From Haloterrigena gelatinilytica (GTDB lineage Archaea; Halobacteriota; Halobacteria; Halobacteriales; Natrialbaceae), in contig NZ_JABUQZ010000001.1 of assembly GCF_013342145.1 (NCBI RefSeq), positions 1,736,001 to 1,800,000 on the forward strand: a stretch of DNA of 64,000 nucleotides. Direction: 5' to 3'. Within the stretch, counting starts at the first letter, position 1; each line of letters starts with the position of its first letter. A program made the translations under genes and the position numbers. The notes below the pieces were generated by a model. That model saw only the letters and a program-made list of their open reading frames with translations. It did no database searches and was not told where the DNA came from. Of the stretch, positions 35,648 through 44,205 are shown one piece after another.

Positions 35648-35986
35648 TCAGAAGAGGGAGAGTTCGCCCGTGACGCTGTCGACGCGGTCGTCTCCCGCCG
35701 GACCGACGGCCAGCGTCGTGACCGTTCCGGGCTCGAGTTGCGTGTGGCCCGCGTCTCGGACGATCGCGTTGGGGATGCCCTCGCTGTCGGCGATCGCGGC
35801 GAGTTCGTGGAGTTGGCGCTCGCTCTCGCCTTTCAGGACGACCTTCTTCTGACCGCCCTGCTTCCACTGGCTCTGTAGCTGGCCGTCCGCCTTCTCGTAG
35901 GCCGACAGCGACGCGTGAGCGACCTGCGCGGCGAGTTTCCCCTGTCCCATACCGATGTCCGTGCGGGCGACGATGGCCTGTTTCAT
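35648..35986 (-). CDS. pth2: peptidyl-tRNA hydrolase, archaeal type (Pth2)
   Basis: 112 residues. Pth2 recycles tRNA by cleaving peptides from peptidyl-tRNA released early. Family blocks: [20 protein letters not shown] with the lysine of the active site, [30 protein letters not shown] and [17 protein letters not shown] 35986 gives the family N-terminus; the longer open frame upstream is the antisense shadow of the next gene. Truncated forms are not suspected; length is normal. Confidence 0.96.
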   Translation of the reverse strand: MKQAIVARTDIGMGQGKLAAQVAHASLSAYEKADGQLQSQWKQGGQKKVVLKGESERQLHELAAIADSEGIPNAIVRDAGHTQLEPGTVTTLAVGPAGDDRVDSVTGELSLF

Positions 35987-36030
35987 GGCCGAGGAGAGGA
36001 CGGGAACGCCTTTAGCCCTGACTATCGCGA

Positions 36031-36846
36031 TCAGCGGACGATCTCGCTCTCGAGGCCGAGCTCGCACTCGGTTCGCCGGGCCTCCGGCCCCGTTTCGACG
36101 AGCGTCGGTTTCGAAACCGACTCGGAGAACCGGTCGGGATCGGGCGCGACGCGTTTGGAGGTCTCCGAGAAGACCGACCCCTGTCGTCCCCCCACCAAGG
36201 CCACGCCGCCGTACTTGCGTTCCTCGAAGGGAGTCTCGTCGGGATCCGGGAACTCCTCGCGAATGAGGTCCGCGGTCCCCCGGGCGTACTCCGCCGCCTG
36301 TCGCTGCGTGTACTGGCTCTCCTCGTAGTACGTCTCGGCGTGTTCGTCGGCCAACTCCTCCGAGCAGTGTTCCGGCGACTCGTAGTAGACCGCCGCCGGC
36401 GTGGTGTAGCCGCCGGCGAAGCGAACGTTCACCGTGAAGCTGTCCGGGTAGCGAAGGATCAGCGGGGCGTACACCATCTCCGTGACGGTGGCCCACTGCT
36501 GGACTCGCCAGCCTCCCTCGACGTAGTACGCGGCGATCTTCGCGACCCGATCGTCGCGGTCGCCCCGAAAGTACGCCATCGCGACTTCCTCGTAGTTATC
36601 CCCCGCAACCCGTCGCAGCCGCCGCTGAAAGCTCTCGGCGGCGTGCGCGTACTCCTCCTCGTAGGCGGTGAGCAACGGGACGTCCGGATCGGCGAGCAGG
36701 TCCGCCTTCCGCTCGTGGGCCTCCGCGATGGTTCGCATGTTCTCGTGGAAGACTCGCTCGGCCTCGTCGTCGGGAAGCGGGATTCTGACCGCTCGCTGAT
36801 GCAAGATCCGTGCATCGCCGTTGAACCGCTCCTGTTTCCCCTCCAT
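36031..36846 (-). CDS. conserved haloarchaeal protein of unknown function
   Basis: 271 residues, acidic, mostly helical in the first half: [41 protein letters not shown] tract with many Tyr residues lies near the middle ([20 protein letters not shown]). No transmembrane segment or signal peptide. I do not recognise the family. The stop is 44 bases before the pth2 start on the same strand, so they may be one transcript. ATG 36846 is chosen; the preceding 28 in-frame residues cross a promoter-like AT-rich stretch. Confidence 0.6.
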   Translation of the reverse strand: MEGKQERFNGDARILHQRAVRIPLPDDEAERVFHENMRTIAEAHERKADLLADPDVPLLTAYEEEYAHAAESFQRRLRRVAGDNYEEVAMAYFRGDRDDRVAKIAAYYVEGGWRVQQWATVTEMVYAPLILRYPDSFTVNVRFAGGYTTPAAVYYESPEHCSEELADEHAETYYEESQYTQRQAAEYARGTADLIREEFPDPDETPFEERKYGGVALVGGRQGSVFSETSKRVAPDPDRFSESVSKPTLVETGPEARRTECELGLESEIVR

Positions 36847-37009
36847 GGGAACCTGTTCGGGGTACCACCTACTAATTGATTCGGGCCGCGACCGAGAAAG
36901 TATACTTGCAGTTGTAATGTATCGAAACACTTCGGATTTCCGTCACTCGTCCGTCGGCCGCCGAATCGGATCGGGTGATTTAGGAACCCGTGGGACGCCC
37001 CTACTCGAT

Positions 37010-37612
37010 ATGATCCTCTCCGACGCGGACATCCTCGAGCGACTCGAGGCCGGCGACCTCGTCGTCGACCCCCTCGACGACCCCGAGTTGCAGATCCAGC
37101 CCGCGAGCATCGACCTCCGACTCGGCCGAGAGTTCCTCGAGTTCCAGCGGACGAACATCCCCTGTATTCACCCCAACTCCGAACAGGAGGTCGACGAGTA
37201 CGTCACCGAGACCATCGTCGAGGACGGCGACGACTTCATCCTGCATCCGGGGGACTTCGTGCTCGGGACGACCCACGAGCGCGTCGAGATCCCGCCGGAC
37301 CTGATCGCCCACGTCGAGGGCCGGTCGTCCCTGGGTCGCCTCGCCGTGGTCGTCCACGCGACGGCGGGGCTGTGCGACCCCGGCTACCGCGGACAGATCA
37401 CCCTCGAACTGTCGAATCTCGGCACCGCGCCCGTGGCACTCACGCCCGGAATGCGGATCTCCCAGCTGACGTTCACCGAACTGAAGACCGAGGCGGAGCG
37501 ACCCTACGGTAGCGAGCGCGGCTCGAAGTACCAGGACCAGGACGGCCCGCAGGCCTCCCGGATCCAGAGCGACCACGAGTTCGGCGGCGACCAACTCGAG
37601 CGCGATCGGTAA
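37010..37612 (+). CDS. dcd: dCTP deaminase
   Basis: 200 residues. It deaminates dCTP to dUTP on the way to thymidylate. The trimeric dUTPase-like fold shows as [48 protein letters not shown] (Glu in TLEL is the catalytic acid in the family) and [10 protein letters not shown]. Some archaeal members also hydrolyse dUTP; the sequence alone does not settle that here. ATG 37010 ([16 protein letters not shown]) is the family start, with a TATA-like TGATTTAG about 30 bases upstream. Confidence 0.95.
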   Translation: MILSDADILERLEAGDLVVDPLDDPELQIQPASIDLRLGREFLEFQRTNIPCIHPNSEQEVDEYVTETIVEDGDDFILHPGDFVLGTTHERVEIPPDLIAHVEGRSSLGRLAVVVHATAGLCDPGYRGQITLELSNLGTAPVALTPGMRISQLTFTELKTEAERPYGSERGSKYQDQDGPQASRIQSDHEFGGDQLERDR

Positions 37613-37702
37613 CCGACTACGATCGCTCTCTTCTCGTTTCGGGCGCTGGTAGACACGTGAGTCCATTGCTCGAGTGGCTACAGGCAGCTCGAGCGTTCTG
37701 CT

Positions 37703-37900
37703 CGTGGCAACGGTAATTGCCACACCCTCCCCAGCCGATTCGCTCGCTCTCTTCGTTCACTCGCTCGTCCCTCGCACGTGTTTGTACCGCGGTTCACCAG
37801 TTACTCGCGGGTCACTTCGGTCCCCGCTCGTTTCTCGAGGCGCTCGGTTCCCTCGCGCCTCGCATGTTCACCGCGGCACGGCGCGCGCCACCGCAGTGTA
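37703..37900 (+). repeat. dispersed intergenic element, copy B
   Basis: Same block order as 22973-23154: CGTGGCAACGG, then CCACACCCTCCCCAGCCGATT, a simple-sequence-like run of CGCTCGCTC and TTCGTTCACTCGCTCG units, and at the end GGCGCGCGCCACCGCAGTGTA. Copies are about 180-200 bases and diverged, so they are old. The GAGCGAGC/GAACGAAG-type run is a recurring feature of haloarchaeal intergenic DNA. Confidence 0.65.
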
Positions 37901-37962
37901 GGGGTCACCGTTCTACGGTCGCTCCGTGTCTCACAGGCGCATACCGGGTTCGTGACCCACAA

Positions 37963-37968
37963 GTTATT
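37963..37968 (+). promoter_or_regulatory. TATA-like box of the ThiR-like gene
   Basis: GTTATT centred about 28 bases before ATG 37994; leaderless start. Confidence 0.5.
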
Positions 37969-37993
37969 CCGCCGGCGGACATAGGGGCCGCAA

Positions 37994-38893
37994 ATGCAAT
38001 TCGTCGAAGAAATCGTCGTGGACGAGTTCCTCCCGACGGTACGCTCGCTGCTCGCCGGGGAACTCCGCGACCGCGGGCTCACCCAGAGCGAGGTCGCCGA
38101 CGTGCTCGGCATCAGCCAGAGCGCCGTCTCGAAGTACGCCCACGGCGACGTCACCACCAACGAACGCATCGCCGACGACGAGCGCGTCGAGGCGCTCGTC
38201 TCCGAACTCGCCGACGGGCTCGCGGCCGGCGACGTCACGCCCGTCCAGGCGCTGATCGAGATCGAAGTCCTCGTTCGCGACCTCGAGAGCGGCGGCGATC
38301 TCCTGGCCCAGCTCCACGAGGAGGCCGTCCCGGAGCTCGCCGACCACGGCGCGAGCTTCCGCGTCCACGACCCCGAAAACGACCTGCGGACCAGCGAACG
38401 CGTCCTCTCGTCGCTGCGACGCGGGCTGCGTATCCTCGAGAACGCGGGGGGCTTCGCGACCCTGATCCCGGCGGTCGGCGCCAATCTGGTCGCCTGCACG
38501 CCCGACGCGGGCGACGTCGACGACGTCGCCGGCGTCCCCGGCCGGATCTTCGACGTCAAGGGGCAGGCGACGGTGCCGTCCGACCCCGAGTTCGGCGTCT
38601 CCGAACACGTCGCGAGCGTCCTGCTGGCCGCGCGCGAGCACGGCGCGGACGCGTCGGCGGCGATCAACATCCGCTACGAGCCGGACCTCCTCGCCGAACT
38701 GACCGAGCAGGGCCACGTGACCGCGGAGTTCGACGAATCCAACGACGTCGCCTCGAGCGTGGGTGCCGCGATCGAGGACGAACCCGAGGCGACGGTGCTC
38801 TACCAGACCGGCGGCATGGGGATCGAGCCGCTGATCTACGTCCTGGGATCGGACGCCGAATCGGTCGCGGACGCGGTTCGCTCGCTGATCTGA
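37994..38893 (+). CDS. thiR: ThiR-like regulator: HTH plus ThiN domain
   Basis: 299 residues. The N-terminal XRE-like helix-turn-helix (about 25-55, LTQSEVADVLGISQSAVSKY) is joined by a helical linker to a ThiN-type domain (about 125-295; LENAGGFATLIPAVGANLVA, GRIFDVKGQATVPSDPEFG, LYQTGGMGIEPLIYVLG). In Haloferax such HTH-ThiN proteins repress thiamine synthesis genes, the ThiN part sensing thiamine phosphate. Thi4 is encoded about 3 kb away, in keeping with this. It is followed after one base by a methyltransferase gene, so they form an operon. Confidence 0.88.
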   Translation: MQFVEEIVVDEFLPTVRSLLAGELRDRGLTQSEVADVLGISQSAVSKYAHGDVTTNERIADDERVEALVSELADGLAAGDVTPVQALIEIEVLVRDLESGGDLLAQLHEEAVPELADHGASFRVHDPENDLRTSERVLSSLRRGLRILENAGGFATLIPAVGANLVACTPDAGDVDDVAGVPGRIFDVKGQATVPSDPEFGVSEHVASVLLAAREHGADASAAINIRYEPDLLAELTEQGHVTAEFDESNDVASSVGAAIEDEPEATVLYQTGGMGIEPLIYVLGSDAESVADAVRSLI

Positions 38894-38894
38894 G

Positions 38895-39608
38895 ATGGCG
38901 GACCTGCGCTCGAAGCTCCGAACGCTGCGCGCGGAGACCGACGCCGAGAGCGCACGGGAGTTCTACGGCCGCTGGGCCGACCTCTACGATCTCGTCGCGC
39001 GTCGAACCCCCGGGATTCCGAAGCTGCGACGGCGCGGGGCCGCCGCCTGCCGACTCGAGCCCGGAGACACCGTCGTCGAGATGGGCTGCGGGACGGGCGC
39101 GAACCTCCCGTATCTGCGCGAGCGGGTCGGCCCCGAGGGAACCGTCGTCGGGGTCGATTTCACCGGGCCGGTGCTCGAGCGGGCCCGGGAGCTGACGGCC
39201 GAGTACGACAACGTCCACGTCGTTCGGGGCGACGCGACGCAGCCGCCGCTGGCCGCTGATTCGGACGTCGACGCCGTCCTCGCGACGTTCGTCGTCGGCA
39301 TGCTCGCCGATCCCGCGGGCGCGGTCGACGACTGGTGCGACCTCGTCGGTCCCGGCGGTCACGTCGTCCTCGCCAACGCCGCCTCGAGCCGCGAGTGGTA
39401 CGCGCCGGCGGTCAACGCGGTTTTCCGGGCGATCGTCGTCCTCTCGACGCCGCCGACGACGAAGCTGCGCTACGAGGACGACCCGCACCGACGGTTAGAC
39501 GAGAAGATCCGGGCCGCCCACGCGCGCCTCCGCGAGCGGTCGACGGCCGTCGCCGACGAGCGCCACGTCTTCGGGGTCGTGCGACTGACCGGCGGAGAAC
39601 TCGAGTAA
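38895..39608 (+). CDS. class I SAM-dependent methyltransferase
   Basis: 237 residues. SAM-binding motif I VVEMGCGTGANLPYL (about 57-71), then VVGVDFTGPVLERARE and VVRGDATQPPLAADSDVDAVLATF. The N-terminal part AREFYGRWADLYDLVARRTP resembles UbiE/phospholipid-type methyltransferases. Substrate not known. It begins one base after the thiR-like stop, so the two are co-transcribed; whether the substrate relates to thiamine cannot be told. Confidence 0.88.
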   Translation: MADLRSKLRTLRAETDAESAREFYGRWADLYDLVARRTPGIPKLRRRGAAACRLEPGDTVVEMGCGTGANLPYLRERVGPEGTVVGVDFTGPVLERARELTAEYDNVHVVRGDATQPPLAADSDVDAVLATFVVGMLADPAGAVDDWCDLVGPGGHVVLANAASSREWYAPAVNAVFRAIVVLSTPPTTKLRYEDDPHRRLDEKIRAAHARLRERSTAVADERHVFGVVRLTGGELE

Positions 39609-39633
39609 AGGACGTCGCGCGCTGCGCGCCGAC

Positions 39634-40044
39634 TCAGGCCGTCGTCTCGAGGCCCTCGTACGCCGCGATCGGCTCGCGGATCTCGTCGGGGAACGGCGCG
39701 GGTCGTTTCGTCTCGGGGTCGATGTGGACCATGGTCGTCTCCGCCGTCGCGGCGACGTCGTCGCCGACGCTGATCTCGTAGGTCATCGTGCAACTCGAGT
39801 CGCCCAGACGCGAGACGCGGAGGGAGACCTCGGGGTCGTCGCCCTTGACGATCGGCCGCTCGTAGTCGATCTCGAGGTTCGCGATGACGAAGGAGATCTC
39901 CTCGGTGGGGATGTCGACGACCGATTCCAGGTAGTCGGTGCGCGCGATCTCGAGGTAGGTCGCGAAGACGGCGTGATTGACGTGGTCCAGCGGATCGAGA
40001 TCGCGATACCGGACGGGAACCGAGACGGTAAACGGAGCACTCAT
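39634..40044 (-). CDS. acyl-CoA thioesterase (4HBT hot-dog fold)
   Basis: 136 residues. YRDLDPLDHVNHAVFATYLE carries the conserved Asp and Asn/His pattern of 4-hydroxybenzoyl-CoA/YbgC thioesterases. The rest fits the single hot-dog fold: EISFVIANLEIDYERPIVKG and AETTMVHIDPETKRPAPFPD. It likely hydrolyses short or branched acyl-CoA in the cytoplasm. It converges on the methyltransferase with 25 bases between. Confidence 0.9.
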   Translation of the reverse strand: MSAPFTVSVPVRYRDLDPLDHVNHAVFATYLEIARTDYLESVVDIPTEEISFVIANLEIDYERPIVKGDDPEVSLRVSRLGDSSCTMTYEISVGDDVAATAETTMVHIDPETKRPAPFPDEIREPIAAYEGLETTA

Positions 40045-40134
40045 TGTACGTTGTCGAAGTCGGCTGTCACAAAAGAGGACTGCGGTTCTGGCAATTCCGA
40101 GCGGCGCTCCCGCGCTTCGTAGCGGGACGGCCGT

Positions 40135-40908
40135 TCACGCCTCTCGCTGCTCGTACAGGCGGGCGTGCGCCGTACAGAACGCCGGCTCGCGCAACTGCGC
40201 CTCGATCAGGTCCTCGTGGTAGTGGGCGTTGTAGAGGCGACAGCCCTCCCGGTCGCAGAAGGCCTCGCCCGTCTCGAGGTAGTGGTACGCCTGCAGGACG
40301 TACCCCTTCAGCGCGTCCGTCGTTCGCGGGTCGTCCGCGACCAGAAAGTCGCCCTCGACCTGGTTCTCGAGGACCTCGCGGGGCGGCGCGTCGCCCGATA
40401 GCAGCGCGTGGCGCTGCTTTTCTTTGTAGTACGCCTCGGGTTTGGCGGGTGCCTCGTAGAGTCCCGGCACCGACACCAGCGCGGGCTGGCCGAGGACGTT
40501 CACCCGCTTGTGCCAGCGGCCGTCGTGGTCGCCCCAGGTGCCGATCGCGCGGTCCAGAACCGCGACGTGGAGCGTCTCGAGGTCCCGTTCGGACGCCGGG
40601 AGTGCGCTGTTGAGCGCCCGCTGGATCTGCGTGCCATCGTAGAGGACCCCGCCCTCGCGTTCGGGGTGCTCGAGGGCCCGTTCCTCGTAGCGAATGGTTC
40701 CGAGCATCGTGTTGCCGGTCTCGCGCTCGTACGGCGAGGGGACTCGCGCCTCGGCGAACCGCTCGGCGAGGTCGTCGCTCCGGTGGACGTCGAGGAACCG
40801 GTCGCGGATCGAGACCGAGGCGTCGATGCGAGCCTCGAGCCAGTCGCCGATCGCCTCGCTGTCGGCGACGGTCGAGGGGGCGCGATAGCAGACGACAGTA
40901 TCGACCAT
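40135..40908 (-). CDS. conserved haloarchaeal protein of unknown function
   Basis: 257 residues: MVDTVVCYRAPSTVADSEAI, a possible small alpha/beta domain ending near LEHPEREGGVLYDGTQIQRA, then LHVAVLDRAIGTWGDHDGRW and a C-terminal third with two Cys (CDREGCRLYNAHYHEDLIEA and FCTAHARLYE) that may bind a metal. No signal or membrane segment. I do not recognise it. The TATATAT directly before the ATG is too close to act for this start, so initiation may be elsewhere or the transcript may be longer. Confidence 0.6.
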   Translation of the reverse strand: MVDTVVCYRAPSTVADSEAIGDWLEARIDASVSIRDRFLDVHRSDDLAERFAEARVPSPYERETGNTMLGTIRYEERALEHPEREGGVLYDGTQIQRALNSALPASERDLETLHVAVLDRAIGTWGDHDGRWHKRVNVLGQPALVSVPGLYEAPAKPEAYYKEKQRHALLSGDAPPREVLENQVEGDFLVADDPRTTDALKGYVLQAYHYLETGEAFCDREGCRLYNAHYHEDLIEAQLREPAFCTAHARLYEQREA

Positions 40909-41006
40909 ATATAACCTAGTTGTACCATCTGGTGAAACAGTTGCGGTCGACGGCGAGTTTGGTGGCCTCGAGTGAACGGAGCAAGCGGGTGAGCACTCCA
41001 ACGCTG

Positions 41007-41163
41007 GTGGATGAAGGGCTCGGAGACGGCGACGCGACGCCGAAATCGAAACCGAACTGTCCGGTCGTGCGGGGCGCGGATCTCGGCCGAGAGCGACGTC
41101 TGCGAGTACTGCGAGGAATCCCTGACCGACGACGAATCCGATTACGGCTGGATCAACGACTAA
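41007..41163 (+). pseudogene. frameshifted small zinc-ribbon protein
   Basis: From a GTG at 41007 the frame reads ...PKSKPNCPV, then a +1 shift at about 41064-41067 is needed to continue CGARISAESDVCEYCEESLT and end DYGWIND at 41163. With the shift repaired the product has a normal CP-x-CG...C-x2-C zinc ribbon; in either single frame one cysteine pair is broken. An ATG at 41011 in the downstream frame could give a 50-residue product lacking the first Cys. Either a decayed gene or a one-base sequencing error. Confidence 0.5.
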
Positions 41164-41208
41164 TCGGGCGTCGAGACCGGCGAAAAATGCGCTGTTCGCG
41201 GGGTGCGG

Positions 41209-42141
41209 TTAGTCGTCGGCCGGCGTCGCCGCGCGCGAGGTGATGTCGACCGGTTCGGCGTCGACCTCGAGTTCGTCGAGCGCGACCTGGGCGGCGCGCT
41301 TGCCGGAGACGAGCATGGCGCCGAAGGTCGGGCCCATGCGCGGCAGGCCGTAGGTCGTCGCGGTGGCCATCCCCGTGGCGATCAGGCCGTCGTGGACGAG
41401 GCCGGTGTGCTCGACGACGGCGTCCTCGGACTTGCCGACCCACATGGAGTCGTGGCCCGGCGAGTCGTGGCCCGGTGCGCCGTAGCTATCGTCGCCGGTC
41501 TGGTCCATGCCCGTCGCGGACTCCTCGGCGTCGGCGATGCCCGGCGCGTCGAGGACGCCGCGCTCGTCGAGTTTCTTGACGGCCATCGCGTCGTGGCCGG
41601 TCGCGTCGATGACCAGATCGGCCTCGACGGCGATCGGGTCGACGCAGGTGATCTCGCGCGGGAGCGCGTGGACCGGCGTCCAGTTCATCACGATCCCCGA
41701 GACCTTGTGGTCCTCGCGGATGACGATGTCCGTGAACTCGGTCATGTTCTGCATCTTCGCGCCCGCGTCGCAGGCGGCCTTGATGAGACCGGAACAGGCC
41801 TCGGGACCGTTCGCGATGTACAGGCCCTCGCTGTCTTCGGACTGCTTGTAGGAGACGTCGAGTTCGTCGAGGATCTGCTGGGCCGGGTCCCGTACGGTGA
41901 CCTTGTTCATCAGGAACCCGCCGAGCCAGAAGCCGCCCCCGAGGTAGTTGTTCTTCTCGACGACCATCGTCTTGACGCCGCGCTCGGACAGTTCCTTCGC
42001 GGCCGTCAGCCCCGAGGGCCCGCCGCCCACGATGATGACGTCCGAGTCCGAGAAGTCCATGAACTCCTCGGTCCACTCCTGTCCGATCGCGCGGGTAACG
42101 TCTGCCTCTCCCACCTGACTGAATTGCTCGAATTCGCTCAT
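41209..42141 (-). CDS. thi4: thiamine thiazole synthase Thi4
   Basis: 310 residues. Thi4 makes the ADP-thiazole precursor of thiamine from NAD and glycine. It has the dinucleotide-binding motif [20 protein letters not shown] (about 35-54), then GGGFWLGGF and, at residue 166, Cys in [10 protein letters not shown]. This Cys matches the sulfur-donating cysteine of yeast and Haloferax Thi4, so the enzyme is the single-turnover type rather than the His-containing sulfide-dependent type of methanogens. ATG 42141 is the family start. A CACC-N4-GGTG inverted repeat lies 16-27 bases upstream. Confidence 0.95.
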   Translation of the reverse strand: MSEFEQFSQVGEADVTRAIGQEWTEEFMDFSDSDVIIVGGGPSGLTAAKELSERGVKTMVVEKNNYLGGGFWLGGFLMNKVTVRDPAQQILDELDVSYKQSEDSEGLYIANGPEACSGLIKAACDAGAKMQNMTEFTDIVIREDHKVSGIVMNWTPVHALPREITCVDPIAVEADLVIDATGHDAMAVKKLDERGVLDAPGIADAEESATGMDQTGDDSYGAPGHDSPGHDSMWVGKSEDAVVEHTGLVHDGLIATGMATATTYGLPRMGPTFGAMLVSGKRAAQVALDELEVDAEPVDITSRAATPADD

Positions 42142-42519
42142 ACAACTTGGTGGTAGCACCGTGTGGTGAAAAGTCTATCGTGATGGGGCCACGAATATTC
42201 ATTTTGCAGACGTGTGTTGGGAAAATTTCAGTGATTGATCGTGGCTATCGAGTCTATCGTCGCCTCAGTTCACCCGAACGCTGACGGCCGGTGGGGGTAC
42301 GGAGGATAGTCGCGCTCTCCTCTCAATGGCCGTCCCGTGTCGTCTACGGGACGTCCTGACTTCTTCGAGGTGAGCAGCTCGGTTCCGCACTCGGCCAGTA
42401 GCTCTCGAGGTACCTCGCTCCGGATCGTCTCCAGGTAGGACACACGTTTCTTCCAGTAGCGGGAGATGCGTGCGACAGGGTGGTGGCTCCCTGACGCTCC
42501 GCGTTCGTCTCGAGCGGTC
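42142..42519. other. 378-base region upstream of thi4
   Basis: The first 40 bases hold the thi4 promoter. Further on, the minus strand from about 42460 down to a stop at 42270 is open and reads ARISRYWKKRVSYLETIRSE and on through TELLTSKKSG, with no start codon. It has the look of a coding remnant, but I cannot name it. The rest is unassigned. Confidence 0.3.
42157..42168. promoter_or_regulatory. CACC-GTGT-GGTG inverted repeat in the thi4 promoter, candidate ThiR operator
   Basis: Perfect four-base arms, four-base spacer, between a TATA-like ACTTTT (minus strand, about 42169-42174) and the ATG. A repressor bound here would block initiation. Binding by the ThiR-like protein is inferred from pathway logic. 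Confidence 0.45.
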
Positions 42520-43970
42520 TCAGTCGTCGGTCAGCTCCGGATCGCTCTCGCCCGTCGCCGGCTCGTCTCGAGTCGCGGCCTCGTCTCCGTCTTCCTCGTC
42601 GATGACGCCCTCGCGCCACGTTCCCAGCCGGAACCAGGCGACGGCGACGACGAACGAGACGGCCATGCCGAACGAGTACGCCCACCAGATCCCCTCGATG
42701 CCCCAGTCGAGCCCGCCGATCTCGAGGCCGAGGACGGGAACGGTCACCGTCCACGCGAACGCCAGCACGAGCGCGACGGGGACCCGGAAGATCCACCGCG
42801 AGAGGAACGAGAGCACCATCGCCTCGCGGGTGTTGCCGGCGCCGCGGAAGGCGCCCTGAACGACCATGACGCCCGCGAACAGCGTCCAGAACGGCGCCAT
42901 GATTCGCAGGAAGACGACGCCCTCGGCGATCACGTCGGGGTCGGCGACGAAGAGCCGCATGGCCTGGGCCGGAAACGCGATCAGGACCGCGGCGACGGCG
43001 CCGATCACGACCATCGTCCCCGCGGTCGCGGTCCGCGCGACGGCCGCCGCTCGCTCGGGCGTCTCCGCGCCGAGGTTCTGGCCGACGCCGGTCGCGGTCG
43101 CGTTGCCGACGGCGCCGGCGACCGCCCACGTCACGGACATCAGCCGGACGCCGATCCCGTAGGCTGCGGTCGGCGTCGCGCCGAAGCGGGCGACCAGTCC
43201 GGCCATCGCGACCGAGGCGAAACTGCGCGCCCAGCCGTCGATCGTCGACGGATAGCCGACGTCGACGAGCCGTCTCAGAACGTCGACGTCGGGCGTGAGA
43301 TCCTCGAGTCGGAGGCGAACGCCGAAGCTCCCGTCGAGCAGGATGTAGATCCCCGCGGCGGCGGCCAGCCCGCGGGAGCAGAACGTCGCGACGCCGGCGC
43401 CGCGGGTCCCCCAGGCCGGGAACGGCCCCAGCCGAGGATGAGGAACGGGTCGAGGACGACGTTGACGCCGGCCGAGACGACGACGAGCCACATCGCCGTC
43501 TTCGTGTCACCCGCGCCCTGCAGCGACGACCGGAACGCGAAGAAGAGAAAGGTTAGCGGTAAGGCGAGGAAGATGACCTCGATGTACGCCAGCGCCTCGG
43601 CGAACACCGGCCCGCGGGCGCCGATCAGCTCGAGCAGCGGGCGGCGAAAGACCAGACCGGCCGCGGCGAGGACGCCCGAGACCGCCAGCGTCAGCAGGAC
43701 CGTCTGGGCGACCACGCGATCGGCCATCCGGTCGTTCCCGGAGCCGACGTACTGGGAGACCAGGGCGATGGTCGCCGCCGTGATCCCGATCGCCGTCGAG
43801 ACGAACAGCCACGAGAGGGGAAACATCAGCGAGACGGCGGCGACGGCGTCGCTGCTGACGCGGCCGACCCAGAACATGTCCGCGAGGTTGTAGACGGTCT
43901 GGAGGAGGTTCCCCAGGACCAGCGGCCACGCGAGGCGGGCGAGCTTCGGGGGAATCGCCCCCGTCGTCAT
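42520..43970 (-). pseudogene. MATE family efflux transporter, interrupted by a -1 frameshift
   Basis: The N-terminal part (MTTGAIPPKLARLAWPLVLG... to VVLDPFLILGWG) and the C-terminal part (FPAWGTRGAGVATFCSRG... to ESDPELTDD) are in different frames. They join at about 43424-43430, where one G appears missing from a short G run. Repaired, the product is about 480 residues with twelve transmembrane helices in two MATE halves, exporting drugs or toxic organics by Na+ or H+ exchange. Everything else looks intact, so a recent mutation or a sequencing error are equally possible. Start ATG 43970 matches the family N-terminus. Confidence 0.85.
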
Positions 43971-44172
43971 GTCGACGCGCTTTCGCTCCGGTTGCGAGTC
44001 CGTCTCTACCACTGTCTTTCCGTCCGAGTCTCGCTCGCTCGAGTGAAAAGGGCTCGCCTCCCGCGAACGGATTGCCGACTCTACGAGGCCGGAACTCGAG
44101 CGTCCGCGGTTCGAAACGGTTCGGATTCGCGGGCCGAAAGAAGGAGTACGGTTGTTGTGAACGTCCCGTACA

Positions 44173-44178
44173 TTTATG
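44173..44178 (+). promoter_or_regulatory. TATA-like box of the GH97 gene
   Basis: TTTATG centred about 30 bases before ATG 44206; an in-frame ATG overlapping the box at 44176 is thereby less likely. Confidence 0.45.
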
Positions 44179-44205
44179 TGCGAGGGTGTGACAGGCACTA
44201 CCTGG

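Larger units (their letters stand above)
37613..37993. other. 381-base intergenic region
   Basis: Contains copy B of the dispersed intergenic element (37703-37900) and the promoter of the ThiR-like gene (TATA-like GTTATT at 37963-37968). No gene is visible. Confidence 0.5.

Noticed and set aside
38664-39488. Minus-strand frame opposite the thiR-like gene and methyltransferase
   Set aside because: Antisense shadow; the plus-strand products have clear HTH, ThiN and SAM motifs.
40902-40920. TATATAT as promoter of the 257-residue gene (40135-40908)
   Set aside because: It directly abuts the ATG, far too close for a -26 box at that start; no in-frame later start fits well, so I left it unassigned.
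42142-42200. TPP riboswitch before thi4
   Set aside because: There are only a few tens of bases between promoter and start and no THI-box-like core; a protein repressor site fits better.
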